DNA of 64,000 bases from Plutella xylostella (lineage: Eukaryota; Arthropoda; Insecta; Lepidoptera; Plutellidae), in NCBI RefSeq assembly GCF_932276165.1, contig NC_063995.1, positions 9,300,001-9,364,000 on the forward strand. Reading direction: 5' to 3'. Every line of letters begins with the position of its first letter. Positions within the stretch are counted from its first letter, which is position 1. A model generated the notes under the pieces. The model was given only the letters and a program-made list of their open reading frames with translations. It was not told the origin of the DNA and searched no databases. Below, one piece after another: positions 20,561 to 33,345 of this stretch. The translations under genes were made by a program, and so were the position numbers.

Positions 20561-22382
20561 CAACCTAAACGCTTTAAGCGAGTGGCATTGGGAGTAAAAA
20601 TGTATGAATTAGGTCCTTGATGGGCGCCCGCCGGAGCCGCCGCGGCCCGCCGCCGCCGGCCGGGCGCAGCGCACGTGCGCTCATCTCTTCACGCTCTTTT
20701 CATGTGACAAACAACTTTAAATTGCCTTATACCGATTAGATTACAATAATATCTACATGCTACAGATGATAAGGCTTTACATCTGACAACACAATACAAT
20801 GCTCTTCTCAGTAAACAAGTGTCTGTTTCTTTGTCGTCGCTGTTTGACATTGAAAGCAGGGGACGGTGCAAAAATCAATATACCTAGTTGTATTCGAATT
20901 CGAGGAGTCAGTTGAGAGTTGAAAAACACAGTTTAGAGAGGCTGAAGTTGGTATGTTGACCCTGTCGTTTAGTGCTCTTGTGGTACCCACGTGATGTGTC
21001 AGCGCGTGCCGCACGCCGCCGCCAGGTCGTCCTCAGAAATCCCTATCAGTTGAAACCCATTTCGAGACTAGCCTAGAATAATTTGGTTCTTTCCAATTCA
21101 AATTTCTAGGACTAGTGAAGTAGAAGCGGTGCTCTTCTAATATATTTATATTTCGCTTACTTATGTATACTGCGTTAATTCATGGATACTGCGACGCATA
21201 AATAATGTATACGTTGACAGATTAGCGAGCAGATCAGGGAAACCTTTTAGCGCGGAATGTAGTCCCTAATTCATTTTGGTTTTCTCAACATTAAATGTAA
21301 AATGCGAGTACCTTGGTACTTGTGATGTGCAATTGCGAGGGTTTTCGCTGTTTCGTCGGTTCAACTCCATTAATGAGGTTATGCCATCTTCTTGAACGTT
21401 ATCTAAGAAAGTTTATAATCCATAAAAATCAAATATTAGTTGGTAATAATGGCATTTATTAAAATAGTACTGTAGTAGTTATAGTTTCTTATAATGGTCT
21501 TTTTATATTCATTGTTTCATATAATAAGTATAAGCGATTATGTCGCTGTACATTGAATTATTACATTGATAACAATATATGTACACTATGTATACTATCT
21601 GGAATCACGTTTCATAGCCAAGAAAGGAATGACCGCAAATAAAAGAGATGGAACATAGCTATTTATTATTTGGCTACGAGACTGCTACGCCGTAGCATCG
21701 TAGCAAAAACCGTGGCTACGAGAAAAACGCGTAGCCAACTTGTGTTTGTGTCACAGAATAAATCTTACACGGATACCTAGAGGGCGAAGGACGATATTTT
21801 TTTAACAGACGTGCTTTGTAAATTTAAGCAGTGATTGGTACGTAGGCCATTGATATTCAATTATTGTACACCACACACAACAGGATTCGACCCACGCTGC
21901 CACAGATCTCAATATATATATCCATTTTATTTCAATTATTTCTTTTACAACCCTTCCACATTCTTGTAAGCTCGTGTTATTGGAAAACCATTATTAGATG
22001 TATACTGGCTTCTACTCGTATAGTAAAGAATGCCATCCGTAGAAGAGTTCATTCAGACTATGGTCGGACATTGGATGCTTCCTTCAAAATAAAAATGTGA
22101 TGATTAAAGTTGAATTCGGGATAATCTAGCTATTTCCCCCTCAAAAGTGTCTATTATCATTTAACTATCTGTCATATTTTATATGATATGAGATTTTTTA
22201 AACCCGTAAATTATTGCGTCGTATGCGTAAATGATAAGTTAGTTCCTCCCAAGCAAATATAGTTTATTTTATGCTTTGTTATAAAACTGTATAGAACCAA
22301 TTTTTATTTGTAGACATCATAATTTGAAGATAACTAGGCAAATTGGTTATGAGTATTGTTGCAGTAAGACTGATTTAATAAG
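20561..22382. other. Non-coding stretch after the GC-rich island
   Basis: Probable intron. I see no exon. It contains the second GCTACG-rich palindrome cluster at 21672-21745. Confidence 0.4.
21672..21745. repeat. GCTACG/CGTAGC palindrome cluster 2
   Basis: It reads GGCTACGAGACTGCTACGCC then GTAGCATCGTAGC and GGCTACGAG...CGTAGCC, so inverted words pair with each other. It is similar to the clusters at 17118 and 45255. Confidence 0.45.
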
Positions 22383-22690
22383 ATAATAATAATAATAATA
22401 AATAATAATAAGTTTATTTTGCCAAAAAGAACACAGTTACAATTAATATACAATCAGAACAAACAGTGTGTATACGTACAATGACAGAGATTCTGCAGTA
22501 GAAATATATCGGGTAGTAACCCCTAAACTAGGCAGAGCCTGTAACTTAGGGGATACAAAAAAATCCTTAATTGCTACCGGTATGCAAATTAGCTACATTT
22601 AAAGGTATGGATTTACGTAGAACATTAATTGCGTTGAATTTTTGGGGTAAACATAATTTAAAGTTAAATTTAATGTTACTGAAATAAATA
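22383..22690 (-). mobile_element. LINE 3' end fragment
   Basis: On the minus strand the sequence ends in AATAAACTTATTATTATT-type tail repeats (22383-22415). It carries the motif ACAGGCTCTGCCTAGTTTAG, shared in related form with the LINE in Gen intron 4 and with 52480-52620. There is no coding sequence, so this is only the 3' UTR. Confidence 0.65.
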
Positions 22691-25600
22691 AACAATGATA
22701 TAATATAAGCCAAGCTATAACTAAATTTTACAGATAAAATACTATCTAAAACTATTACACTAAAGTTTTGAGCAAATCCTCAATCTCTTGATAGCTTAAG
22801 GTTAGCAAAAGTGTTGTGACCTTTCTTTAACACTCAAAATTATTTGTGTTGTAAATGCTGATCATTCTATTTATCTTATTATAGAGTCGAAGAATAAGAG
22901 AAATTCCAGATATAGAGTTTACCGATATTCAGTCATTGTTGTTCACGGCGGGATTCTTCGTAGCGCTTTAAAATAAATGTAATATTCCAACACTATTAAA
23001 ATGGCTGGCTAGACTTAGACTTACACTTGGCAAACTTATCTAGCCTTTTACAAGCAGCCGTATAAGAATAACTACTGATATTTTACTGTCGGTTTCATTA
23101 AAAGCCCCAGCGTCTCTTATATTCCACGGTAAAATATGCATTGCCATTGAACAATAAAGTAGAAGCTTTGTCCCGAGAGAGACGAATTTAATTCTTTATT
23201 CCCATTTTTGACAGCCTCGAGACGATGGGGAACCTCGCGTGGAAATTTAGATTAGAATGAAAATAAGCGGCGAAATCGAATGAAATTTCAGGGGAAATTA
23301 GAAACGTTTCCAGTTGCAGGCGCGTGTCAGGAGCAATCCCACATGGGTTGATGTGTGTACTCTCTTATTTGCTATGAATAATAAAGCATCTAAATGTTTC
23401 TCTAAGCCGTAGGTTTTGTTTTGATGCGTGTTTTAAAACATTAGATGATAAAAAATTGCAAGGAAAAAAAATGTAAGTCGCATATCTAGAGGTATATTAT
23501 TATGTCTTTTAATATCGGTTAGTTACATACAACACAAATTAAGTGCCAATAAAAAATAACGGCATATAAAATAATGGACTCGGCTATGTAGTTTTAAATT
23601 TTTTTTTGAAAGAAAGTCAGATTTGAATTTTAGTTTTTGACCTTATTTATAAAATCCAAGCATCCCACATAATTTTTCATTGTAAGTAAGTAGTAGATTG
23701 TGATCCAAAATAAAAAATACCTTTGTATTTATTTATAGGTCAAATCGTTACTCGAAGGAGTTTTGTCTGAGAGATGCACGTGTTACCCTGATTATTAACT
23801 TTTTTCATATTTTTCTGGGAATCGTGTTTTATTTCTATAATTAGAAACACTTCAAAGGTTTCATGGAAAGGAAAGCCTTTGAAATGATACTGTCATTGTT
23901 TCTATTTTGCTATTGTATAAAGTTTTCTCGGAAGGGCTCCAGTAGGTTTAAAATACAGAGCCATAAAATCGTTTAAGTTGCATGGCCGCCCGCGCGACCA
24001 ACTGTTATGTTTTCAGAAAGCTTTTAACTGGCGATGCAGCCTATGCAGAATAGTATATGCCATCTATTGTGTCTAGTAAATGAATTGGACTCACAACACT
24101 AATATAGTGTGACTTAAAGCTCGAAAACATTAACGTTTCAGTATAATTATGAATGTAGACAGATAATGTTGCTTGAAAATAACAAAACAAGAATTCCGTA
24201 TGAAGATAATGGTTTCACAAAACATCCATGAAAAGAATCTAAAAAGGCAGTCAATGTCAATGAAAGGAGAACATGGAAACGGTTCTTTGATAACAGAATG
24301 GTTTTGTTGACGCTACAAAAGGTGCGCTGACGAGTTGAACTGGAAATGGAATGCGATGCGTATAACCACACACCACCGCGTAACTCTCGCGTCGACCGGC
24401 GCGGTAGATGGCGTGTGCGAGCGTGTCGCAGCCGCGCGGACGATGCGACGGAAATTTCAAATGTGAGCTCAGTTGTCAGATGTGCCCCCGTTGCGGACCC
24501 CCGACCTCGCTCGTAAAACAATTGATACGCGCTGATGAGGTACGCAATTTACGTACGCACGGAAACATTCCGCCGAAAATACTAACAATATTTCCCCGAT
24601 GAAATGACGCGTGCTGACGATTCAATCTCGGCAAATGAGTTTTATTGACAAATTACAGCAGGCGGGAACAACGTCGAGAGAAATCAAGCTTCGGCCGAAC
24701 AAACTTTAAACGATATTTTATGGAAGTTTGCTCACCATAAAAAATATCTCGGTTATAAACGGCAAAAGGGCATAAACAGGGGAAGGCCGCAATAAAAGTT
24801 AGCACAAGTACGTATCTGTGCTGTATTATATTTTTAAACTCGACGATGAATTGCTTTTATATCGCGGTTTTATTCTCAAGAGCAATGGAGTTTCCAATAA
24901 TTACTTTGGGCACGGAATATTTAAGCAGAGTTGCGGATACGTTACCAGCCTTCTGTTCCCAAGTACCTACTGTCTACCAGAGGAGCTTTATATTGTCAGA
25001 CGGAATTATTTCTGTGACTTTTAATTTACTTTAAACGAAGTGTAACAAAAACGCTAAGTAGATATATTCCCAGTTAATTATTAGAGCACCTTCTTCACAT
25101 TGTCTAGGTCTATAGACTATGTAATTTTGTAAATGTAAATGCTAAAAATATTATTTACAAGGTGAGCTACTCAATTCAAATTATATAACATTAATATAAA
25201 TTACATTAAGGTACATTATTAAATTTAGTGTACTTCTTATTGCGTTTCAAGTATGGCACTACTTAAATAACTGCGCTAACTTTTTTGCTTTACAAAGAAT
25301 CGAGTCTGAAAGAGACAATAAAAGCAAACATCATTCGTCGTCCAAGTTGCCGCAGCCCGCTGCCGAAAAGCGCATTGGAAATTATGTAACTCTCTTTGTA
25401 GAGGAGTGTTATGGGTGCAACAAATGAGGATTTCGGTACTTTTTATTGTATCGGATTTAGGTAGTTGATATGGGAAAATTAAGTTAATTGTCCTTATTTA
25501 TGCTTTTAGAATCATCATCATTAGGTATGATGCTTAAAAATTAATAAAAGAAGAGCTAATTTAATTCGAAGTTAAGTAACGATTAATGTGCATCTATAGG

Positions 25601-26248
25601 TACAATATTTACATAATATATGACATGTTTTTCTCAATTTAAGTCAGTGAATATGTATTTGTATTCTTCTGGAAAATAAATGTCAACTTTAAAAAAACTA
25701 ATAATCAAACTAATATTGTTATAGAGCTATGGTGCCTACTGATGACTTTAAATAACAAACATAAATGAACCAATCCATAAAGTATCTAATTTCACTTCAA
25801 AACCCCTGGAGACACGAAAATCTTTTCACAAATTTCGAATCAAATTAACCAATTGATATGTTTCAATTAACAATTTCCTTCGCTTAGTTAGAGCCTGTGC
25901 GGAATGTAACGATTGAAAATTATGCAAAATGAACGCTAATAGAGTTGAGGCATTGAGGTAATGATTTAACTTTCTCAAGTCAGCCGGGAGCTTCTAGAAG
26001 CTTCGAGTAACAAAGATGTCCGGAGTGTGGGCCCGGGGGATTACAGCCTCTGAACACTTATTACTCCAGTTTAAGACTATGTTAGGCCGTCCAGATGTTG
26101 CCGAGGTTTAACTGAGAGTTTGCCTTTATTTAAATACTTCCTGCCTCTCTGTCTTTGTGGTTACCGACATAGGTGAATTTATAGAGTACATGCAAGAAAA
26201 CGTCATTCGTTATTAAGATGCCTCTGAAAAAAATGAAAATAAAACCTA
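22691..26248. other. Non-coding stretch
   Basis: AT-rich probable intron. No exon, RNA gene or structured repeat could be supported in these 3.5 kb. Confidence 0.4.
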
Positions 26249-26394
26249 TATACAGGATGTTGCTAAAAAATTATGCATTTTCCATAGAAATTTTGTTGGT
26301 CACGTAAAATTCTGATTTTATTTTCGGGCTTAGATATAACATGCTGCACCCGTAGGTTTCGTCTCAGTATACCCTTTTTTAAACAACCTGTATA
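26249..26394. mobile_element. Foldback family F, copy 1 (internally deleted)
   Basis: The outer ends read TATACAGGATGTTGC and CAACCTGTATA. The inner core contains TTTCCATAGAAATTTTGTTG and GGGCTTAGATATAACATGCT, which match the full copy at 27291-27560. The left arm lacks the segment that the full copy has after its first ~20 bp. Confidence 0.75.
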
Positions 26395-26728
26395 TGCTCT
26401 GAAAATTACATACAAGAAGATCCCTTCGATCTCGTAAAGCATTCACGATTATCTTTGTAGTGACAACATCAGAATATCGTTGAAATTAGTAGAAGCACCC
26501 GAGGACACACTATACGGATGTACTTATTTTTCCTTCGCCAACTCCAGCATACCTAGCATGGGGCCCAAGACGCGCATCGTGTGGCTTCAAGAGCAAGCGC
26601 AACTGAAAACTTTTGACAAATCATGCCGTTCTTAGGCCCCGTGCTAGGTATGCTGGAGTAACATCTATTTCAGAGTGTGTTTTATCTATCTGTGTATCTA
26701 ATAACGTGTTGTGTGTTGTGTTGCGCAG

Positions 26729-26857
26729 GCGCATCACGGTGAGAGCGGGCGCGCGCGGGCGACATGGCCGCGCCGGCCAGCTGATAGCATGCGGGCGGCG
26801 GCGCGCCCCTCCGCCCCTCCGTAGCCCCCGACCGCACCACGACCGCCCACTACACGG
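26729..26857 (+). other. Possible untranslated (or coding) exon of the third gene
   Basis: GC-rich 129-bp block with an acceptor TTGCGCAG at its left and a strong donor CACGG|GTAAGA at its right. It has two short upstream-type ORFs (ATG...TGA and ATG...TAG), and one frame is open across the block. That open frame would leave phase 2, which does not fit the best coding frame of the exon at 39471-39596. I therefore favour a 5' UTR exon. The GC jump and paired splice sites are the only support. Confidence 0.4.
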
Positions 26858-27290
26858 GTAAGAACTGTGTTGTATGGTTTTTGTTGAAGCATTGTGATGA
26901 CGTCATCAATAATGTCGTCCATTACTGGACATAGATACAATAGAGGAACGCGGGCTTCTAATCTAAAACTGAAAGTACGCCTTTTTGCGTTTTTGTGTAT
27001 GTAGGTGTGCGGAAAAGTTGCTATTATAGGTAAAGTATATTGTTTTATTACACAAATATAAACTATAATTGTACAAAAGGTGAGCTAAAAGAATTTTCTA
27101 CCAGCTAACCGACAGGAGGTACAGGAAAAAAATCGTAAATGACAAACCTTGATAAGCTTTTACTATTTTAAAGCCATTCTTTGCTAATTGCATAGTATTC
27201 AAAATAGTACCTCTATAGTTACATATTATCTCAGCAGCACCTAAGTGAGTTAATATTACAAAAAATATATATATAATAGGTATCTACTTA

Positions 27291-27560
27291 TATACAGGGT
27301 GCTGCAAAAAGGGTATACTAAGCCGAACCTACATGTGCAGCATGGTATATCTAAGCCCGAAACTGAAATCAGAATTTGGAAATTCGTGAAAAAATATTTT
27401 AATTTTCCTTAGTAAAAGTCACGTGACCAACAAAGTTTCTATGGAAAATGATTTTTTTTTTCACGAATTTTCAAATTCTGATTTCAGTTTCAGGCCTAGA
27501 TATACCATGCTGCACATGTAGGTTTCGGCTTAGTATACCAATTTTGCAACACCCTGTATA
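27291..27560. mobile_element. Foldback family F, copy 2 (full length)
   Basis: A 270-bp element with near-perfect inverted arms of about 110 bp. The left arm starts TATACAGGGTGCTGCAAAAA and the right arm ends TTTTGCAACACCCTGTATA. Both arms carry the AGCATGGTATATCTA motif or its inverse. The centre contains GACCAACAAAGTTTCTATGG. Ends with TA steps suggest a Tc1/mariner-type (TA) insertion. It has no ORF, so it is non-autonomous. It is the best reference copy for at least six partial relatives in this window. Confidence 0.88.
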
Positions 27561-30500
27561 AAGTACACTATACCGTTACTAAGTAAGGACTTAAGTGGGG
27601 TTTATTTATGAAAGTCGGATCACGGGTAAGCTGTACCTGGAACTGTCGGCTGCAACTTGACTCTTACTATTTTATATCTTTATACTTTAAAAAGAGACCA
27701 CTTAGCATTTAAATGGCTCTGGTAATTTATATGGATTACGTGAGATTCCATTCCGTCTCCTGGCAAAATGTCTTTTCTACTTTATTTTACTTACCTATAA
27801 TATTACTATGCCTTTGTCTGGGAGCTGTGTGTAGTAACCAAAAAGCATGTGTTTTTTAATTTAGTTTTTTGAAAAGAAGACTAATTTGAGACTACTTAGC
27901 TCTAGTTATACACCCCGTATTTTGTTTTAAGCTAAAAAAAACATCAATAGGGCACACTCAAACCTAAGTATGCTAGTTCCATTAATTGATGCTCCAAGGT
28001 TTTTTCCGTGTAAGGAATGCGATGATAAATATGGGCACACAATAGGGCGTTTATCGTTATATTTATTATATGAACTGTCGGGATTTTGCGCCGTATCGAC
28101 CGCGTCCCTGCCCCGGGCTACTCGGCCAACTGTAACAAATATTAATATTGTTTTCAAGATATATTACTTCACATCCTATTAACATTATAATGATGGTAAG
28201 GAGGTACTATATGTATTGATTTTTATACTGTCTCGGGACTTTGCTAACTACTTATATAATATTATAATTATGTACATTATAAAACTTGACTTTTTAACTT
28301 TTTAATTAGTATTATTTACCTCTATAACCTGTTAAAGCCTATGGCAGTCGAGTAATTCGATATACTTACCTACTTACCAATTAAGGCTTAATTAAGCTTA
28401 TACATAATTATACTCAAAAATCGTCCTACCTTACAGAGTTAAGCTATAGTAATTACTACTACCTACTAAACGATCGCCTTTCTGTATCATCAATTTCGTC
28501 CTGAAAAAGTATGTTAATACAGCCAAAGACGTAATAAAATTGCACGCTTGTGTACATCTACTTAGTAAAAAAATACTTCTTTCGTTTACTGTAGTAAGAG
28601 GAAAATGGTTTTCCTTTGAAAAAAGTGTGCGTCGAGGCGAGCGGCCCCAGCTGGTCGAGAGCGGTACCAGTAGGGTTACTCTATACTGACGAAAAACGAA
28701 CGAACGAGAACGGCGAGAGAGACGGAGAATCGGCACGTTTAATACAACGAGATGTCGAGAATCGTGGCTCGCGCAGCAGCGCTTCGAAACTTATAAGAGT
28801 GACTCCCCAGCCCCAGTCAATATCAACATTGTCGAGTCCATCTGGTCATGACGTCATACACCCCTACTGACTTTACATATTAAAATTTAAAATCAGGAGT
28901 GCAATGGTTGTTTGAGCCACGAACTTTATTAAATGATTTGCGCAATAGTCTCAATAAAAGTCTGCAGTCTGTGATCAACCGTTTCAGATTCATAAAACCA
29001 GGCATATTTACAGCTAGGTGTATTAAATGTAATCCAAGTACTTATAATTCTAAATCATAACTTTTAATTATTATCCCTGACAAGTCCTCGTCTGAAATGT
29101 ATAAAGCGTATTTTTTGTGACGGCCTACTTTTAATGAAGCTGTGACTGCTTATCCCTGTAAAACTGCCTTCCCGAAAGTTTGTAGCGCTCCCTTGTGGCC
29201 GCTGTATAAGTTACAACTTAAGGACAAGACGACGTAATACAAAAAGTTACTGCCGCAGGCCGCAACACTCCAGATATAACAAACTGTAGCATTTGACTCC
29301 ATTCGTGCAGAAATGAACAGACGGCTCACTTGCTTGTCATTCGCTTCACTTCCTCACAGGGAGTTTAAAATGGCCATTATTAATAATGCCGATAAATTAA
29401 CTTTCCATCGCCTCGACTAAGTTTTGACGTTTGAAAAATGCGGCGTCCGTACCGCTGCCGCCGGCAGGGAGATTGAATCGGATCTCTGCGGTGTCTAAAA
29501 GACGCGCAGGTTTGTGCTTTTGATCCGGTTAGAGTATTTGTGGGGAATTCGATTCAAGTGATCCAGCCAGTCGTAACTGTTGCTCGAAAGAATCTTTTGT
29601 TGTCGAATAAAAATACGGCTGTTAGTTTGCCGGCAACGTGGAAGTTTCCTCGTGTGCATCAATAAGTAATGGCGCGTGGAGGGGGGGGGACTCGGAGCGC
29701 AAATGTGTTTGTAGAGGGACTACGTTTGCATGGGACACTCTTTGTTTACCTACTTGCAGTCCTTTCAGATTTACTTTCAATAAAAGTACTGAGTAACCTT
29801 ATTCCTTTTAAGTGACTATGGTTTACAAAAAAAAATAATGTGGGCTACCTAATAACGCGTTAGCATGCTATCGGAAATGTGCAACATTAGGAAAACCATA
29901 AAGTACCATCTCTTCAGTCTATGACTGACTTAAAAAGGTAAGCGAATGTAAATACAACGCTAGTTCGCACATGCAAGTATATAAAAACGCTGGTACTCAG
30001 TACATAACTTCTCGCAAATAAAATCATAGAAGCAGAACAGATAGACTATCGACCATTGTAACAGTTGGCCTCACATTGAACTCTGCGGATCACGAGCGCT
30101 GGAAAATGATACTGTTGGGGAGACTTCACGGAGATGCGACAGTCAGTCGGGTGGAGCAAAATATTTTACACCGTATTTATAACAAACGGTAAAATTGAGT
30201 CTGTCTCGAATACAGATGCTCTACCTGTTTCCCTGTCAATGAGTAGCAAACATTCGTACTGACAAACTTTTACATTCAATAATATAGATCAGACTCTCTC
30301 CACTTAACAAACCAAGTATGATTTAGCGGAATTTTAGTTTTTGCCTTTAGAATGTTGAGTGGAAAAGGAATGAAGTTTACAATTACATATTCAGCAAGCA
30401 AATCCTTTTTACTCTTTTGAACCTTCGGGCTGCAGTTTACACGGATCAGCACACTTCTGGGAGGGCAAACCGAAACGTTATTTTCACCAAAAATACATTT

Positions 30501-31521
30501 GTGGATAACATTTTTGCGATAAAGCTTACCACGTATGATGGCAGACGAATGATTTTCTTTATTCGATTTACCTATTCAACTTCGATATATACCTGCTCTA
30601 ACTTTATGTAGAGATCGGCAACATTATTGAAGAAAAAACAAGTGACATGACAGATACACACACATATTATTATGTTTTATGGTTCGGTAGCAACGTTATC
30701 AAATTAGTATCTACGAAAGACAGGTACAAGATACCTTTTATTGATAACACAGTATTCTACTCGTTAAATCATTATGCTAAAGTTCTAGTAAATATCCTGT
30801 TAATAATTTATATTTCCTTTAAATTCCTGTTATCGAGCTGGCGTTTTAATTTTAAACGTGTTTACAAGTACCTGTCTGAATCAGATCAAAGCCTTGCCAA
30901 CCGATATTTGAAACTGCTGAGTATTCAAAGGCGAAGTGGCGGTGTTTCAGCGAACCGACAGAACGAGTCGCTGGTAATATCTGATTCTGTCGTAAACACA
31001 ACTGACAACTGGCAACTGGCTGACCTACTGGGAAAACATTTTCAACTAACGCCTTTGACTCGCTTAGATAAAGGGATACAATATTGAAATCTGGATATTG
31101 ATTTTTCTATGGAGTGTAACAAAGTCATAAGGCTCAACATTTCCCTAAAATGATTGGACATTTGGATTGGTAGGTTAATCGGAAATTAAATGTTAAACTT
31201 AACACCATTTGGACATAACCCGAGGTCAGTAATTATTCCGGGGCTCCATCGACGTGGAAGTTACAGAGGATAAACAATTTGTCAATTAAGGTCGCGGGCA
31301 TTGGTCCGCATTAGCAGCATTGCTATTAGCCTAATACGGGCAGTCCGATTGTCTAATTATGCTTTATTGTTGTCTAAGTCTAATTATTCATCATGCAGCC
31401 ACAATAGCCTTAAGCTATGTATAAAGCCTAAGGAGATTTATAACTTTCTCGGTCTTCATCCAACCAGCATCGTATACATCTAACTCTAAGGTCGTCAGTG
31501 CAGCTTCTCACGCTACACTTA
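27561..31521. other. Non-coding stretch
   Basis: Probable intron. It contains a piece of the 35.4-kb TIR family at 28650-28795. I find no supportable exon. Open frames such as 30647-31087 have no family match I recognise and no splice context. Confidence 0.4.
28650..28795 (+). repeat. Partial copy of the GGGGTCACT terminal-inverted-repeat family
   Basis: The sequence GGGTTACTCTATACTGACGA followed by AAACGAACGAACGAGAACG, then CGGCACGTTTAATACAACGA and AGAATCGTGG, matches the left half of the element at 35418-35755. The right half is missing. Confidence 0.5.
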
Positions 31522-31949
31522 GGGTCAATTCAGACGTACCACAACCACACCACAGCCACAACCACACCACAACCACGCGGTGTGGTCGGGTATATATTTT
31601 GTATTGACAAGGAATAATCCAATTCACACGTGCCACATTTTGCCGCTGTCATCGACCACCTGTGTAATACGACCACATCGCAACCACATCGCAACCACAT
31701 CGCAACCACATCGCGTTGGCAACGCCGCCACGTGGCGGCGGCCCCGCGGCCACCTCCTCTCCCTATTAAATGCATACGACCACGTGGTTACCACATCGCA
31801 ACGACAGCGGAAACGCAACCACATCGACATTTTGTCGCTGTCACGACGCAACTGCAAAAAGCCGCTGTCACACAATTCACACGTAACCACAGCTTGACCA
31901 CATTATGTCGCTGCGACGTGGTGTGGTTGTGGTACGTGTGAATTGACGC
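31522..31949. mobile_element. 428-bp MITE with TTA target duplication (PIF/Harbinger-like)
   Basis: The terminal inverted repeat GGGTCAATTCAGACGTACCA continues into ACAACCACACCAC and is inverted at the right end (GTGGTGTGGTTGTGGTACGT). It is flanked on both sides by TTA (31519-31521 and 31950-31952), as for Harbinger-type elements. The interior has four tandem copies of an 11-bp unit, CCACATCGCAA, near 31674-31716. There is no transposase, so it is non-autonomous. Open frames inside it on both strands are by-products of the repeats. Confidence 0.85.
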
Positions 31950-31952
31950 TTA

Positions 31953-33204
31953 GCCTCCTTTCGCCGCGAGCTTTTATATAAGATAGATCATATTATTATA
32001 TACAATATTATAGATGGTATAATATTAATTTAAATTGTGCCATAGCGTGGGAGCTACGTAATCCTGACACTGGTTGACAGATGAGATGAAAATTGTGAAT
32101 TAATTAACGAATGGCTTTGAAAATCAATTGCTAATTGTTGCTAACGAGCTGTACTGGCTAAATATTATGAGTAGGTACCTATATTTCTATGTTGGGATGT
32201 TGGTGACGATGATTAGTGGTGTCTTTTATATATATTTAGGTAAGTATATGATCAGTCTTATAATTTTTGTGCGATTATCTTATTCGTTTGTCGTATTATA
32301 ATAATATCTTGTCACCAAAAACAAGTCAGCATTGAAGTAATTAGGGTCTGATTTGACATATGTACTATATGTGTATAGAAATGACATCGATAAAATGTAT
32401 ACAGGCAAGTTTTTATAATAGTCTAAATAAATAAATAGTCGCATAGTAGTAGATATATCAGCATGGAGATTCCAAACTCAATAAACTAAGTTCCTACTAC
32501 TACGCTGAGGATTAAACGAACCTATTAAGTACACTAAACTTATCGTATTGCTTGAAGAATGCTTGATGAGTCCGACTACTTTTTTCTTAAGACTTGGCTC
32601 CTGCGGCAGGGTTATGTAAACTTGGCTGCCACACTTGGCGGGGTGTGCTGGCCCCCAGGGTTGCTACTTTTATATTCAGACGCTGCTGGATTTGGCAAAA
32701 TTATTGTCTTATCTACTGTTTTAAGATCTAGAAAACTGTAGTTAAGTGTTCTTTGTGGAAAGGCATGTGCTTTTTACGAGGGTTATACATAGATATATTA
32801 TATGTAATTTTGAACTAATTATTACATACTTTGTCCATATAGAAACAAATAAAGCAACGACTTTAACTCTTATCTAGTCGATTTGCCGTAAAACAATTTT
32901 AGTGAACATGACCACTTTACATTTCGTCCCCTTTGAAAAATAATCATTTAGCGACCGACGTCACGGTTTTCACAAGTGACGAAGGTAGGAGAACCCACGT
33001 TGTAACAAGTCAATCCATTTACCCACATCCTCCCCGCATCTCAGTCTCATAGGCAACAGAGTGGATGTTAAACGATAGGTAATGGAACTCGTATATTAAT
33101 ACTTGTACTTAATAATTTCAGTAAGACAATCAAGATTTATTAAAAAAAGAGCCTAATTCAGTTCATTAACAAATCTCTCAAAAGATAATAATTTTATATA
33201 TTAT
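31953..33204. other. Non-coding stretch
   Basis: AT-rich, with nothing recognisable beyond short simple repeats. Confidence 0.4.
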
Positions 33205-33345
33205 GTTAAAGTGTCTTATTGATAGTCATAATCTGCAAATAAAAGCAAATGGCCTAAACAAGTACCTGCCCCGGCCCGATTCCGAACTAAGACCTACCAC
33301 AGCAGCCAGAATCGCTAACCACTACACGGCGGTAAAAATAGACAC
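33205..33345 (-). mobile_element. tRNA-headed SINE fragment
   Basis: On the minus strand the sequence begins CCGCCGTGTAGTGGTTAGCG (A-box like) and continues to TAGTTCGGAATCGGGCCGGG (degenerate B-box), then CAGGTACTTGTTTAGGCC. This is the layout of common lepidopteran tRNA-derived SINEs. Both boxes deviate from a working tRNA. No target-site duplication was found. Confidence 0.6.

Noticed and set aside
30647..31087. 146-codon open frame as a gene
   Set aside because: No recognisable motif, splice context or domain. Chance frame in AT-rich DNA.
31530..31941. Overlapping His/Arg-rich frames on both strands
   Set aside because: They lie inside a non-coding MITE with tandem CCACATCGCAA repeats.
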